Source of the DNA: Lepidostoma basale
Lineage: Eukaryota > Arthropoda > Insecta > Trichoptera > Lepidostomatidae
Assembly: GCA_022606425.2 (NCBI GenBank)
Contig: JAHDVF020000671.1
Coordinates: 1-64,000 of the forward strand
Length of the DNA: 64,000 nt
Direction of reading: 5' to 3'
Shown here: positions 50,957 through 61,705 of the stretch, one piece after another
How positions within the stretch are numbered: position 1 is the stretch's first letter
How the letters are laid out: each line of letters begins with the position of its first letter
Notes under the pieces: model-generated
Database searches by the model: none
Told to the model about the DNA's origin: nothing
The model's input: only the letters and a program-made list of their open reading frames with translations
Program-made: the position numbers and the translations under genes

Positions 50957-51472
50957 TTAAGTTGCGTGCTGCGTTTCCGTCCACAATCGGTATTATTGCG
51001 TATGAGAAAAGGCCAAACATATAATTTATAATACGTTCAAAACAGCGAGTAAGTATTTGTCACTTTTGATAAAGTTGTAAATATTAGCAAAACAAATTCT
51101 ACCTTAACACGAATGAAGGCGAGGGCAGTCTTAAAAAATATTTTTTTTATGGGATGAAGGAAGTAATTTTTTGCTTTTTTTTTATTACGAAATATTGAGA
51201 ACACTTCAGTAGAGGATCACAATTTTTTTTTATAATATTAGGGTCCATAGGTTTTAAGAAAATCAACTTTAAATTGGCAGTGGAAACTCAATTGACCACA
51301 TGGCAACGCGACGGTTAAATGTGAAAGTTTCCAGCTGCTTTTCGAATAGAGATATTGAAGTTACAATATTAGAAGCAATGTGTACTACCTACAAAACACC
51401 AGTAAGTGAAAGGTAAGAAAACCCGCCGAGTAACGAAATGAGATTAGGAGAAAGAACAAGATGAAAACTTAC

Positions 51473-51661
51473 GGCACTCTCCTACTGGAATGCACTTTCC
51501 AAAATTGTCGTAATGCCTCACATAGCCAGGCTTGCACTTGCAGGCACCTTCCCTGCTGCAGATGTCATCGCATTTCAAACCAGAGTTGAGGTTATTACAG
51601 GTCACAGGACAAGGGTCTCCACACTTGTTGAAATAGGCGTTCGGGTCTCCGTTACAAGATT
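51473..51661 (-). CDS. TIL domain exon
   Basis: Bounded by CTGTTTCAG before 51661 and GTAAGT after 51473; 189 bp, phase 1-1. It encodes SCNGDPNAYFNKCGDPCPVT, CNNLNSGLKCDDICSREGAC and KCKPGYVRHYDNFGKCIPVG, then ECR. Ten cysteines in TIL spacing (CGDPCPVTC, C-K-C, CIPVGEC). A CR1-like fragment begins about 50 bp upstream of the acceptor. Part of the same secreted multi-TIL gene. Confidence 0.92.
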
Positions 51662-51707
51662 CTGAAACAGTCCACAATTGGATATCGTTTATTACAGATT
51701 CGAAACT

Positions 51708-54248
51708 TGGCTTGACACCAAACATCTTACGTCAATAACTGTCAACCGCATTGATGCAATATCTAAATGGATGGCATCAAACAAACTTAAACTAAATCCA
51801 TCAAAAACGGAATTTCTCTGGACTGCTTCCGCAAAACGTCAACATCTTATCGATCATTCTTCAATTTCAACAGTTGACAATGACATCATTCCCAACAACT
51901 CCACAAAGCTTCTTGACGCAAATCTGTCCCCAAAATCCCAAATTAATAACACGGTCAGCGCTAGTTACTTCCACCTAAGACGATTAAAATCCGTCAAAAG
52001 GAGTATTCCCCATGACACTTTCAAAACTCTTGTAAACTCCTTCGTTGTGTCACGACTTGACTATTGTAATGGAATTTATGCAAACATTCCAAAACAACAA
52101 TAAAAACAAACTTCAATCTGCGTTAAATGCAACAGCAAGACTCACTAAGGGGGTTCACTCAAGTGACGGCCTGTTTTTTAAAGCATTTTTAGGGAATTTT
52201 TTTTGACGACCAATGAAAAGATAAAACTTTCAGTTTTTTATTATTTATTTGTATATACTTGAAAAATACGCATATAAATATTTAGCCAAAAATATCCAAT
52301 AGAACGTGAGTTATAGCGCTCTGAACACACCCGCCTCGAAAAAATGGACGCTCACTTCCTCCACGATTCCGGCTGATTGGCTTATCTGAAATGAAAATAA
52401 ATAACGGCGTTTTAATTAATAAGCTTTAGTGCACAGAATGAACTACACTCAATTGAAAATACCAAAAATTGGATTTTTGGGAGACCTCTGAAGAAAAAAA
52501 ATTGAATTTTATGTTTTTTTTAATATGTTTTTGTTTAAAAAAAATAGAAATATTAGAAATTTTTTAAATGATTGTAATTCATCCTATGAGTCTATATGTG
52601 CTGGGTTTACAATATAAATTTGAAGTCATTCGGTCGAACCGTTCTTGAGATATGATGGAGGAATGTTTGCAAAACAGAGTTTTGAGAAAAACGCGTTTAA
52701 AGTTTCAAGTCCGGTTAAAATTATGAAAATCTTAACTTACCTTCCATCGGCGATACCTAGTCAATAGAGTACTCCTTTCTCTTCTTCTTGTAATTTTTTC
52801 AAAGCAGATTGTTCAGCTCTTGTATCCATTCTTTCTTGTTTAACCCCATCATTCAGTTGTCGCTCAGAGCGCGAGATTCGCGTTTCATCTCGTTTCTGTA
52901 CATAAGTATGCGCTGCGCGGCCAACAGGGTATTCCATAGTAGACATTACTTTTAATACTCCTACAAAACCTTCGTTAAAGTTTCAATTCATTCAATTTAA
53001 ACGATCTTGGGGCCAGAGTGTAGATGCTTTGTAGCAAAAGTCCAAATCAACGATTGCTCATAACCATGGCATCTATAACATTCCCGGTGTACTTTCCAAT
53101 CAACGTAGAAGATAGAACCAAATAGAGATGAGAAGCCTCTTTTCTTCCAAGTGCCATCACCTTAAACTTCTGTTAAATTCTGAAACAAACTCCAAAATAC
53201 AATACGCGAAACTTTGAACGATGGCAACCTCCATGTTCATGCTATTTTTTAGTTTTCTCGTAGAAGCTGGTGTAAATTCCGTATAATTTTGGGTGGTAAA
53301 ACAGTTTCCACTAAGCTTTCGCTTTTTATTACGGCTTTTCGACCACTCATTGCGAAAATAAATAATTTGTAGCTGTTGAGCTCTTCGAAGCTAAACCATG
53401 ACTAAAACAAGTTCGACAAAATATTGAATAACTATAGAAATTTCCTTTTAAACCTGTACAAACTTGTCTATACTTGTATGAACGTATATTTGTATAGAAG
53501 GGTCTCAACTGACTGTACACAACAGGCCCAGCCCTCGACTGCCAACCAGAGCTCCGAACAGTTGCTTCTTCTTACTGCTGTATCTTTATAACGACTTCGA
53601 ATTTTAAATAATCACTTTACCAACGTATTCTAGATATATTAAGGAAGCAATTTATTAAAGAAAAAAAAATTAAATCCTTCACATGGGTGAACCCCCTTAG
53701 GAGCATTCCAAAAAAAGTCCCATATAACACAACATCTCAAAGGACTTCACTGGCTTAAGAGTCCAGAAATAATCCAGTATAAACTCTGCTGGACAGTCTT
53801 CAAAGCGCTACATGGAATGGCTCCAAATAATATATCCGAGCTCTGTATAACGGACAGCCTAAATACAAGGAAATCCACACTTCGCTCGGCGAACTCCTCG
53901 GCAAAAGGAAGATTAGTTGAGCCAAAGCGTTGCCCTAGTACAATTTTTGGGGATCGAGCGTTTGCAGTAGCCGGTCCATCGCATCAGCTTGAAACAATTT
54001 TCCTTCACACCTCAGATGTATTGATGATGATCCGACAGATTTCAGAGCTAAGCTGAAAACCCATCTTTTTCATTTTTCATACCCAATTTAAAACGTGCGT
54101 ATTTTGTTCTATTATACTTTCTAGTCGATCACGAATATCAATCAGATGCAGCGTTCACATTTAGATTTAAAACACGTCTTAATGCGCCCTTGAGGTGATT
54201 ACATTACAAAAACGGCGCTTTAAAAGTTAGCATTTTATTATTGTTATT
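51708..54248 (+). mobile_element. CR1-like LINE split by a 1.55-kb TIR element
   Basis: 51708-52147 encodes ISKWMASNKLKLNPSKTEFL, SYFHLRRLKSVKRSIPHDTF and FVVSRLDYCNGIYANIP. After the insertion 52148-53697 it continues with HWLKSPEIIQYKLCWTVFKA, LHGMAPNNISELCITDSLNT and FRAKLKTHLF-like sequence, the 3' segment GCGCCCTTGAGGTGATTACA and (ATT)n at 54228-54245. These are thumb and C-terminal motifs of the CR1/L2 type. Frameshifts are present. Confidence 0.8.
52148..53697. mobile_element. 1550-bp TIR element inside CR1, TA flanks
   Basis: Terminal repeats AGGGGGTTCACTCAAGTGA and, inverted, AGGGGGTTCACCCATGTGA (17 of 19) are flanked by TA. The minus strand has short coding traces: SGRKAVIKSESLVETVLPPK or, in another frame, KKRKLSGNCFT near 53320-53380, and a basic coiled stretch MSTMEYPVGRAAHTYVQKRD to LKKLQEEEKGVLY at 52946-52761. 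The superfamily is not certain; a Mutator-like or Kolobok-like origin is possible. It is too short and broken to be autonomous. Confidence 0.65.
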
Positions 54249-54262
54249 GGAAATCCACCACA

Positions 54263-55010
54263 GAAAACTAACTAACTAACTTACCATCACGCCGTCTCCC
54301 CGGAGGGGTAGGCAGAAAGAATGGAACGCCCCACTGTTCTGTCCTGACATACGTCTCTCGATTCCTCTACATTCATACATCTTGTCATGCACGCACGTCG
54401 ATTTTTCCGACTCCTCACGTGACCGACATTCAATATTTGATTTATTTGATCGTGCCACGTTTTCCTCGGCCTTCCTCTATTTCTAGCTCCGTTCACGCCG
54501 TTTACATATACCTTCTTTACCATTCTGTCTTCACTCATTCTTTCCATGTGTCCAAACCATCTTGATGACCCTTTCCTTATTTTGTTCATAACACTTTCAT
54601 TCGCACCACATTCACTTCTTATACTTGCATTTGTCACTCTATCATATACAGATTTGCCACACATTCGTCTTAGAGATCTCATTTCTACTGCATTTATTCT
54701 ACTTTCATCCTTCTTTTGCCAGTTCCATGCTTCACTTCCATACATAAGGGTCGGCACAAGAACACCATTGTGCACTGCCATCTTAGCTTTTTTGGATAGG
54801 CTTTTGTTTGCGATGACAACTTTAAGTGCACCATTTATTCTGTTGCCTGCCCCAACCCTTCTTTCAATATCCTTCTCCACCCTACCATCCTTTGTAAACA
54901 TACTTCCTAAATAAACAAATTCATCCACTTGTTCCAGATTTTCACCGTTTACACTAATGTTGCAGACTGTCATGCTTCCTTCCACCACAGACACAATAAT
55001 AAAACTGCAG
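54263..55010 (-). mobile_element. LINE A1, longest open frame in the window
   Basis: 235 codons on the minus strand: MTVCNISVNGENLEQVDEFV, YLGSMFTKDGRVEKDIERRV, GAGNRINGALKVVIANKSLS, LMYGSEAWNWQKKDESRINA, LRRMCGKSVYDRVTNASIRS, RGRPRKTWHDQINQILNVGH and SILSAYPSGETA stop, then CTAACTAACTAAC (plus strand). It begins after the polymerase catalytic motif, so it is a 5'-truncated insertion, in sense orientation to the TIL gene. The clade of this LINE is unresolved. Confidence 0.85.
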
Positions 55011-55435
55011 CTGTTTATAAATAGGTCTTTCTTTATGATGACAATCCTAAGAATTAATCTGCAACAAGCCTCACTTGTTTTATATATTCAATTCTGTCTC
55101 CAGACAGTCTTTTCATCTCTATGTAGCCACCACATGTCTCTAATCACCTGGTTTTCATGGGCGTCTCTCGGGCGACATCCGCATTTTCTGCCCTCGCCCA
55201 TTCCCTATGCGATTGTAATAATAAGGGCCGGATGTTATGGCCTATCCAGTTTGCTCGTTGCTCGACATACTTATTAAGAATTTGACTCATTTCTCCGACC
55301 CTTATCAAAACCTCGCTGTTTTGGATGTGACCAACCTATAGATCCCAATCATGCGTCTATAGAACCACATAAATAGGTATCTACTCTCAATATTAGATCT
55401 TCTGAGCCTAAATAGTGTACAATGCCGTTTTCTAA
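55011..55435. other. No recognisable feature
   Basis: Intronic sequence without supported feature. Confidence 0.4.
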
Positions 55436-55438
55436 ACC

Positions 55439-56008
55439 ATGACAGGCGAATTTCTCTCATGCCAAACGGATCTCTATAATGAAGTTCGCGAGCAAACCAC
55501 CAAAGCGGCTGCAATATCTGGAAGGCAATATCAAAATTTTGTGTGGAAAAACAAGCATATGCGAGTGGAAAGCAAAGTGCGAATATATAAGACATGTGTC
55601 AGACCCATAATGACTTATGGTATAGAATCGAGGGCTGACACAAATAGAACCAAAGCATTATTACGAACCGCCGAAATGAAGACACTCCGCGCTATTCTGG
55701 GCAAAACACTGAGGGACAGAATCAGAAACACACTAATACGTGAGACCTGTGATACCGAAGATATTGTCAGATGGGGCAGGAAAAGAAGACGCTTCTGGCA
55801 CAACCACGTAGAACGAATGAGCGACGATAGACTCCCCCAAGCAGCGCAAACAACGAGCCAATGGGAACCCCCCAACCCGGAAGACCTGCGAATATATGGC
55901 GAGATAGTTGGAGTTTTGTGTCGCAGGAGACCTCGACGCCATAAAAACAGATCCACAGATCAATTAAAAAAAGGAAGAAGAAGAAGACAGGCGAAAAGCA
56001 AGAAATAA
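55439..56008 (+). mobile_element. LINE D-type C-terminus, open 189 codons
   Basis: DLYNEVREQTTKAAAISGRQ, MRVESKVRIYKTCVRPIMTY, GIESRADTNRTKALLRTAEM, LGKTLRDRIRNTLIRETCDT, RKRRRFWHNHVERMSDDRLP, then a frameshifted (NPED) end and a (GAA)n-like tail GGAAGAAGAAGAAG at 55973-55987. Same family as 21055-21765. Antisense to the TIL gene. Confidence 0.8.
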
Positions 56009-56089
56009 AAATCAACTTGTAGGTTAAATGCATGACCTACATAAGTGGACTTCGACTGCTGAACCAGCACATTTCATGATGAAATATAT

Positions 56090-56605
56090 TACACGAATAA
56101 CCGAAAACTCGCAAAATCGCAATGATGACATACATTGCATAGGCAAAAGTGATGATTCAGGGCCCGGATTCATTCACACAGGTCACTAGGTCACTAGAGC
56201 AGAGCATCGTGTGCAAAGGGAAGCAAAGCATATAAAAACGGTACATCCGACCACCATATACATCATTCCTTCTTGCGACTTCTGACAGACACGAGTCTAC
56301 GCTTTCGAGTCCACTTACGAGAAACCTCCGACTCTCTTCCGCTGAGCTACGCTACTATCGACCCTGCTACGTCACACAACTTCCGACGAGTCTTCGCTCC
56401 AGCTGACCGACGCCACCGCCCAGTGTGTCATCATCTTCAGCTGCTCACCGCCCGTACTCTGCCTCCGTTGCTGACAACACCCGCGCACCGTTACTAACCT
56501 TTATCAACCGCTGCGCCACTTTGACACCAATGTACAATCGACAACACATCGACAATCAAAAATAAACGCTGAAACTTCCACTGTGTTTAACTCTCACCAC
56601 ACCCC
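56090..56605 (+). mobile_element. Solo-LTR-like element, copy 2
   Basis: It shares CAGGGCCCGGATTCATTCAC, GAGCATCGTGTGCAAAGGGA, a TATA box CATATAAAAAC at 56229, and ACACGAGTCTACG and GAGCTACGCTACTATCGACC with 38570-39065. It ends with AATAAACGCTGAAACTTCCA and TTTAACTCTCACCACA near 56600, which resembles the R-U5 end of an LTR (AATAAA followed by a CA terminus). No internal retroelement genes are next to it. Confidence 0.55.
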
Positions 56606-56802
56606 TCAAAAACTTCTTGATACAGGCTTTGTGGTCTGATTCTCAAGAAGGATTAATTCTCCTCCATTGAATTGGATTACCAGCTATCGATCGATCTTTT
56701 TGGTGGCCCTCCCGGAGATCGCCTACCTTGAGGGAACGGTTCTAATTATAAACACCTGGAACTTTCCAACAATGTTTTACATCCATACAGAAGCAGACTA
56801 TT

Positions 56803-57277
56803 GATAATAATAATAATAATAATAATAATAAATTGGATAATTTATAGAGCGCCATTTTTATGAATTACTCATCTCTAGGGCGCTGTAGAAGATGCTCCGT
56901 TTTATCAACTAGATAATAATAGTATTAATAATGATAACAAAAATAATAAACATATTTAGTTATGAGGGCTGCACCTGACGAAGTCGATCAGCCCTTCCTG
57001 TCAGGAAATGATAATTTGAAAAGGTGCGTTTTGAGTCTCGATCTAAACTCTGATTGATTCTCAATGCACTTAAGGTATGATGGAAGACTGTTCCAGGCTG
57101 AAGGGCCGGCTACCGCGAAGGCTCGGTCGCCAAAGTTTGTGCTTGGACAGCGTTTTGGCACAGTCAATCTACCGATCGCAGAAGACTTAGCAGTATAGAC
57201 TGTCTAGCATTCAGGTTTTCGTTGATGCAGAGTTCAAATATATAAGCTGGTGCCATGCTGAAGAAGGGTTTATAAGA
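56803..57277 (-). mobile_element. CR1-like LINE 3' end abutting a TIL exon
   Basis: The minus strand encodes KPFFSMAPAYIFELCINENL and NARQSI, then a GRAFAVAGPSAWNSLP-like stretch in the antisense of 57060-57130, and the GCGCC-rich 3' segment ending in (ATT)n at 56803-56832 (TAA on the plus strand). Its 5' limit is ~9 bp from the splice donor of exon 57286-57477, in sense with the host gene. Confidence 0.7.
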
Positions 57278-57285
57278 GTTATTAC

Positions 57286-57477
57286 CGTAGGGTTTTTTGC
57301 TCACGCAGTTCAGATCAGGATCTCTGCAGAGTCCAACATTGCATCTGCAGCTGGGCTGACAGGTGCGCAGCCATGGTTCTGGTATACAGACAATGCCGTC
57401 TGTCTGCAGACATGTCTCATCCACGCAGTCTGGGCAGGCCTCGTAATGAGCAGTTGTCTCGCAAATGAAGGGTTGGG
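57286..57477 (-). CDS. TIL domain exon
   Basis: Bounded by TATTTTTCAG before 57477 and GTAATA after 57286; 192 bp, phase 1-1. It encodes QPFICETTAHYEACPDCVDE, TCLQTDGIVCIPEPWLRTCQ, PSCRCNVGLCRDPDLNCVSK and KPYG. Ten cysteines in TIL order (CPDCVDETC, C-R-C, LNC). The donor is less canonical than the GTAAGT of the other exons, and a CR1-like LINE starts within ~9 bp of it. If the donor were skipped, translation would run in frame into LINE sequence for about 33 codons before a stop. Confidence 0.88.
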
Positions 57478-57589
57478 CTGAAAAATAACATGTGATATCT
57501 TAAGTGTGATAAGCGATAAGTTAACGTAAGTCCCGCGTAGACGGAGGGTGGGCCTAGAGATTGTATGAGCGAAGCTGACGAAAGCTAGC

Positions 57590-58302
57590 TATTAGAGCAG
57601 TGATTCCCAAAGTGGTCTATATAGACCCACAGGGGTCTACGACAACTTGCAAGGGGTCCATGTCCATTGGGGGTCTATGAAATGAAAATGGGGGTCCACG
57701 ATAGTGGATCTCATGTCAATCAAACAAATTAGTTTATCAACTCAAAAGACATTACAAAAAGGAATATGTTTAAGGCATATATTGAGTACAGGTAAAATAT
57801 TATAAAAATACAATATAATACCAGGAACGCATTCGAGATGGTTCGACATTAGGAAGACAATATACTTTCTAAAGTCAAGAGTATTTGTCTCCTGAACGTA
57901 CCTTCACTAATATGAAAGACGTCGAACTCCGAGGAGACCGCTTTCAGCAGACTAATTGCTCTTTCCACCGGTGTCACCAGAGGCCGGTCGGATGGTCGAA
58001 ATCGTTGGCGACACTTTTTTTTAGCTCATTGGGGAAAATATGCAGGTCGAAATGTTTGAGACCTTTTTTATTTTTTAAATTTATTTGGTAAAATCTAATA
58101 TCCGACATTTGCCGAATGAGCTAGAAAAAAAAGTCGCCCAAACGTTTCGACCATGCGTGAGATCCATTATCTTGGACTCCCATTTTCATTTCATAGACCC
58201 CCAATTTTTTTATTTATTAGGAAAGCAGGGGGTCTACACAAAATGGAAGAATTCGGCAAGGGGTCTACGGGCCAAAAAAGTTTGGGAACCTCTGTATTAG
58301 AG
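57590..58302. mobile_element. hAT-like element with perfect 8-bp TSD
   Basis: Element 57598-58294 has ends CAGTGATTCCCAAAGTGGTC and, inverted, CAGAGGTTCCCAAACTTTTT, with a second shared GGGGTCTACG block. TATTAGAG at 57590-57597 and 58295-58302 is an exact 8-bp duplication, the hallmark of hAT elements. There is no transposase. A LINE H piece (57718-57990) is nested inside. Confidence 0.85.
57718..57990 (-). mobile_element. LINE H 3' end nested in hAT
   Basis: The minus strand matches 28880-29140: the LVTPVERAISLLKAVSSEFD-type C-terminus, then the 3' segment with AACTCAAAAGACATTAC (plus strand). Confidence 0.65.
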
Positions 58303-58379
58303 CTTTGGGTAAGCGGTGGGTAACCTTCATGTCTTTATTTACTGTATGTTTGTTTATTTGAATATTATATATAAGATAT

Positions 58380-59160
58380 CTTATTCTTCTTCAAGTGCCC
58401 TGTCGGGTCCCCCTAACGTTGGCGATCACCTCGGCGAACCTGTACCTGTCCTGCGCCGCTCGGAACAGCTCCTCAACACTTCGGATGCCGGACCACTCCC
58501 TCACGTTTCGCAGCCAGGACATTGTCTCCTTCCGGGCCCTCGGCGTCCCTCAATTTTTCCCTCCAATATCAGTTGGAGAAGGTGGTACTTTTCCCCACGC
58601 AGTATATGACCCAGATATGAGATCTTTCGAACCTTGATAGTTGATAACAATTCCCTGTCAACTCTAGCTCGCCTCAGGACTTCGGTATTGGTAACCATGT
58701 CTGTCCAGGGAATTCTGAGCATTCGTTGATGGAGCCACATTTCAAATGCTTCCAATTTGTTCATTGAGTTAACTTTCAGGGTCCAAGTTTCACACCCGTA
58801 TAATAAAATAGACCACACATAGCATTTGATTTCATTTTATTAAACGTAGCTCTTGCTGCCTCAATTCTGCATTTTATCTCTACATCTGGGTCAAGAGATT
58901 GAGTTAGTATGCTGCCGAGATATTTAAATTTTTCCACCCTTTCAACGTTACGGCCGTTCAAATGCAATACTGATCCACTGTAGTCAAGCCGTCCGAATGT
59001 CATCCATTTGGTTTTGCTGACATTTATTTTTAGCCCCAATCTTTCTTTCAAGGAGGTCCTGAAGATCGCTGACACTTTCAGCTAATAAAACAGTGTCGTC
59101 GGCATATCTTATATTGTTTATCACAACGCCATTAATTTTCAGTCCTTTCTCGGTGTTGAT
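58380..59160 (-). mobile_element. LINE C fragment (left arm of inverted pair)
   Basis: The minus strand encodes LGLKINVSKTKWMTFGRLDY, SGSVLHLNGRNVERVEKFKY, LGSILTQSLDPDVEIKCRIE, ILLYGCETWTLKVNSMNKLE, LRRARVDRELLSTIKVRKIS and YLGHILRGEKYHLLQLILEG. A short deletion at about 58830 removes the region between NKMKS and the YVW motif. It includes the polymerase thumb and the downstream region. (GAA)n tail at 58383-58392. Confidence 0.8.
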
Positions 59161-59324
59161 GAGGGCTCGTTTAAAAACATAATATAGGATATAATATCAT
59201 ACAATCATATACTTATTATTATATTGAAATGCCTTTATATTTGATTTAATTTACTTGCATAACTGAAAACTTATTGAAAAAATATGAATTTATAAATGCC
59301 AAAAATATTTATATAAAGGTCAAT

Positions 59325-59965
59325 TGACTACACGGCTTGACTACAGTGGGTCAGTATTGCATTTGAACGGCCGTAACGTTGAAAGGGTGGAATACCTCGG
59401 CAGCATACTAACGCAATCTCTTGACCCAGATGTAGAGATAAAATGCAGAATTGTGGCAGCAATAGCTATGTTTAATAAAATGATATCACTCTTCTGCAAT
59501 GATAACGTAAACATGAAACTCCGCCAGAGAATGATCAAATGCTATGTGTGGTCTGTTTTATCGTACGGATGTGAAACGTAGACCTTGAATATTAACTCAA
59601 TAAACAGACTGGAAGCATTTGAAATGTGGCTCCATCGCCGAATGCTCAGAGTCCCTGGACAGACATGGTTACCAACACCGAAGTCTTGAGGCGAGCTAGA
59701 GTTGACAGGGAAGAGTTGTTATCGACTATCATGGTTCGAAAGATCAAAAGTACCACATTCTCCAACTGATATTAAAGGGGAAAATTGAGAGACGCCGAGG
59801 GCCCGGAAGGAGACAAATGCCCTGGCTGCGAAACGTGAGGGAGTGGACCGGCATCCGAAGTGTGGAGGAGCTGTTCCGAGCGGCGCAGGACAGGGACAAG
59901 TTCGCCGGGATGATCGCCAACGTTGGGGGGACCCCACAGGGTACTTGAAGAAGAAGAAGAAAGGT
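59325..59965 (+). mobile_element. LINE C fragment (right arm of inverted pair)
   Basis: RLDYSGSVLHLNGRNVERVE, YLGSILTQSLDPDVEIKCRI, FCNDNVNMKLRQRMIKCYVW and SVLSYGCET, a stop, then the MLRVPGQ- and EWTGIRSVEELFRAAQDRDK-type regions and (GAA)n at 59949-59960. It is the mirror of 58380-59160 with ~165 bp between. Confidence 0.8.
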
Positions 59966-60360
59966 CAATTGAGTATATTTTTTTCAAATATTTGTAGTGT
60001 AATGCAAATTTTAAAATCATTATCTTTATGATTTATAATATAGCTTATAGTTTGTAGTGATTTCAAATTCGTTTTCTGGATTGCAAAAAACAAAACAAAT
60101 ATTGTAATTAATTTACAAACAAATATCATTTCCTCGTTGTGAATAATTTTCTGGTATTTTTCAACTTAAATGGCCTTTGCATACCGAAATCGCCGGTGTT
60201 TTGATTGTTATAATTTATTTTGAAACGAATAGTTAAAATTTGTAAGGAGAGGAACTTCCGACATCTTCGGGCTTAATTGTATTACGGCCATGAGTTAGTT
60301 CATGTTTAGATAATAAATATTTAAACATTATGTACACTTGGCTTATAAGACATAAGTTAA
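59966..60360. other. No recognisable feature
   Basis: AT-rich intron sequence. Confidence 0.4.
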
Positions 60361-60361
60361 A

Positions 60362-60738
60362 AATGGGAAAAGAAAACCAGGTGGCAGAAACACCCAGAAG
60401 AATTGGACAGTCATATAATGAGAAACAAGGATATCCCCATTAATTTAAAAAGGAAAACCTACGAAGCATGCATCTTTCCTGTGATGACATATGGTTTGGA
60501 AACAATGTCCCTGACCACAAATACTGCCCACAAATTGAAATGCGCGCAACGATCCACGTAGCGGCAAATGTCGGGCATAACTCTGAGTGATAGAATTACA
60601 AATACAGAAATCAGACGCCGAACAAAAGTCGCCGATATCATGGATCGGATCGCAAAATAGAAATGGCAATGGGCAGGACACGTAGCCAGACAGCCAAGTT
60701 CAAGATGGACTCCCAAAGTCAGAGTCTTGGGTTAACGC
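60362..60738 (+). mobile_element. LINE F-like fragment
   Basis: MRNKDIPINLKRKTYEACIF, PVMTYGLETMSLTTNTAHKL, MSGITLSDRITNTEIRRRTK and WQWAGHVARQPSSRWTPKV. Post-polymerase region of a non-LTR element, with in-frame stops. Confidence 0.7.
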
Positions 60739-60909
60739 TATCCATCGTTTCGCGTTAAAATTAATTCAAAATTCCGCCAATTGACCTCCATTACACTATA
60801 TCGGTCTTTTTCATTCGTACGTGTTTTTCGGCTGTTTTTGTTAAAACACCGACTCATGTCAGATTGAGCAAAACTTGCATTTTTTAGTTATGCCAGTGTT
60901 CTATTAAGC

Positions 60910-61400
60910 GTGCGAAACCATCACGCCATTTCTCCGCAGGGGTAGGCAGAGTGAATGGACCGCCACACTACTCTATCCTGACACACCTCTCTAGCTTCCT
61001 CCACATTGATACAGCGAGTCATACACGCACGTCGATTCTTCCGGCTTCTTACATGACCAACCTTTAAATTTTGATTTATTTTATTTGATTTGTACTCCAT
61101 TTACATCGTTAACGTATACTTTTTTAACTATTCTTTCTTCAACCATGCGCTCCATATGTCCGAACCAACGCAGCGATCCTTTCATAATTTTGTTCATAAT
61201 GCCTTATTTTGCTCTACATTCCTTTCTAATATCAGCATTTGAGATTCTGTCGTACATCGTTCTACCACACATACGTCTTAGGGACCTCATCTCTAACGCA
61301 TTTATTCAGCTCTCATCTTTCTTCTGCCAGTTCCATGCTTCGTTTCCAAACATAAGGGCTGGGACCAGAACTCCATTGTGAACGGCCATTTTCGCTTTAA
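60910..61400 (-). mobile_element. LINE A2 3' fragment
   Basis: The minus strand runs from AKMAVHNGVLVPALMFGNEA through LRRMCGRTMYDRISNADIRK and SLRWFGHMERM to the YPCGEMA-type end at 60915. A deletion falls in the GRPRKTWHD region (61080). The (GTT)n tail is lost. Confidence 0.7.
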
Positions 61401-61566
61401 CATATTTCTCAATAACTATTTAAATTTTATTGGTAAATATATATATATTTTTAAATCATTTCGCGTATTAAATGGACTGACTTCGTATTTTATTTTCCTT
61501 GCTAATGCTTATCGTAAATGACACCAATTTCATTTAATTAACCCTTACCCCTCCATTATTTTTTTT

Positions 61567-61705
61567 ATATTGTTTGTCAGCCAACTCTAATTTAAATAAT
61601 GTCAAAATATTTTTATTGATAGGCAGTTACAAAAAAATCGTTAAAAATTCATTTATAATCATTCATTCTTCAAATAAAAAACAATTTACAAAAAACATTA
61701 TGGAC
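61567..61705. repeat. Dispersed repeat R, right copy
   Basis: Near identical to positions 1-150 at the other end of the window. Confidence 0.6.

Larger units (their letters stand above)
47607..51314. mobile_element. TTAA MITE, copy 2, interrupted by piggyBac
   Basis: Inverted relative to the copy at 26538-27323. The two halves are 47607-48030 and 50961-51314 (778 bp together), flanked by TTAA at 47603-47606 and 51315-51318. Ends match copy 1 (CCCTTAACGTACCGTG left; CCATGTGGTCAATT subterminal; GCAACGCGACGG right). The interrupting element occupies a TTAA that is unbroken in copy 1. Confidence 0.85.

Noticed and set aside
54287..54994. 235-codon frame as a host gene
   Set aside because: It matches more than 30 other LINE A fragments, ends with the (GTTA)n tail and lacks splice sites.
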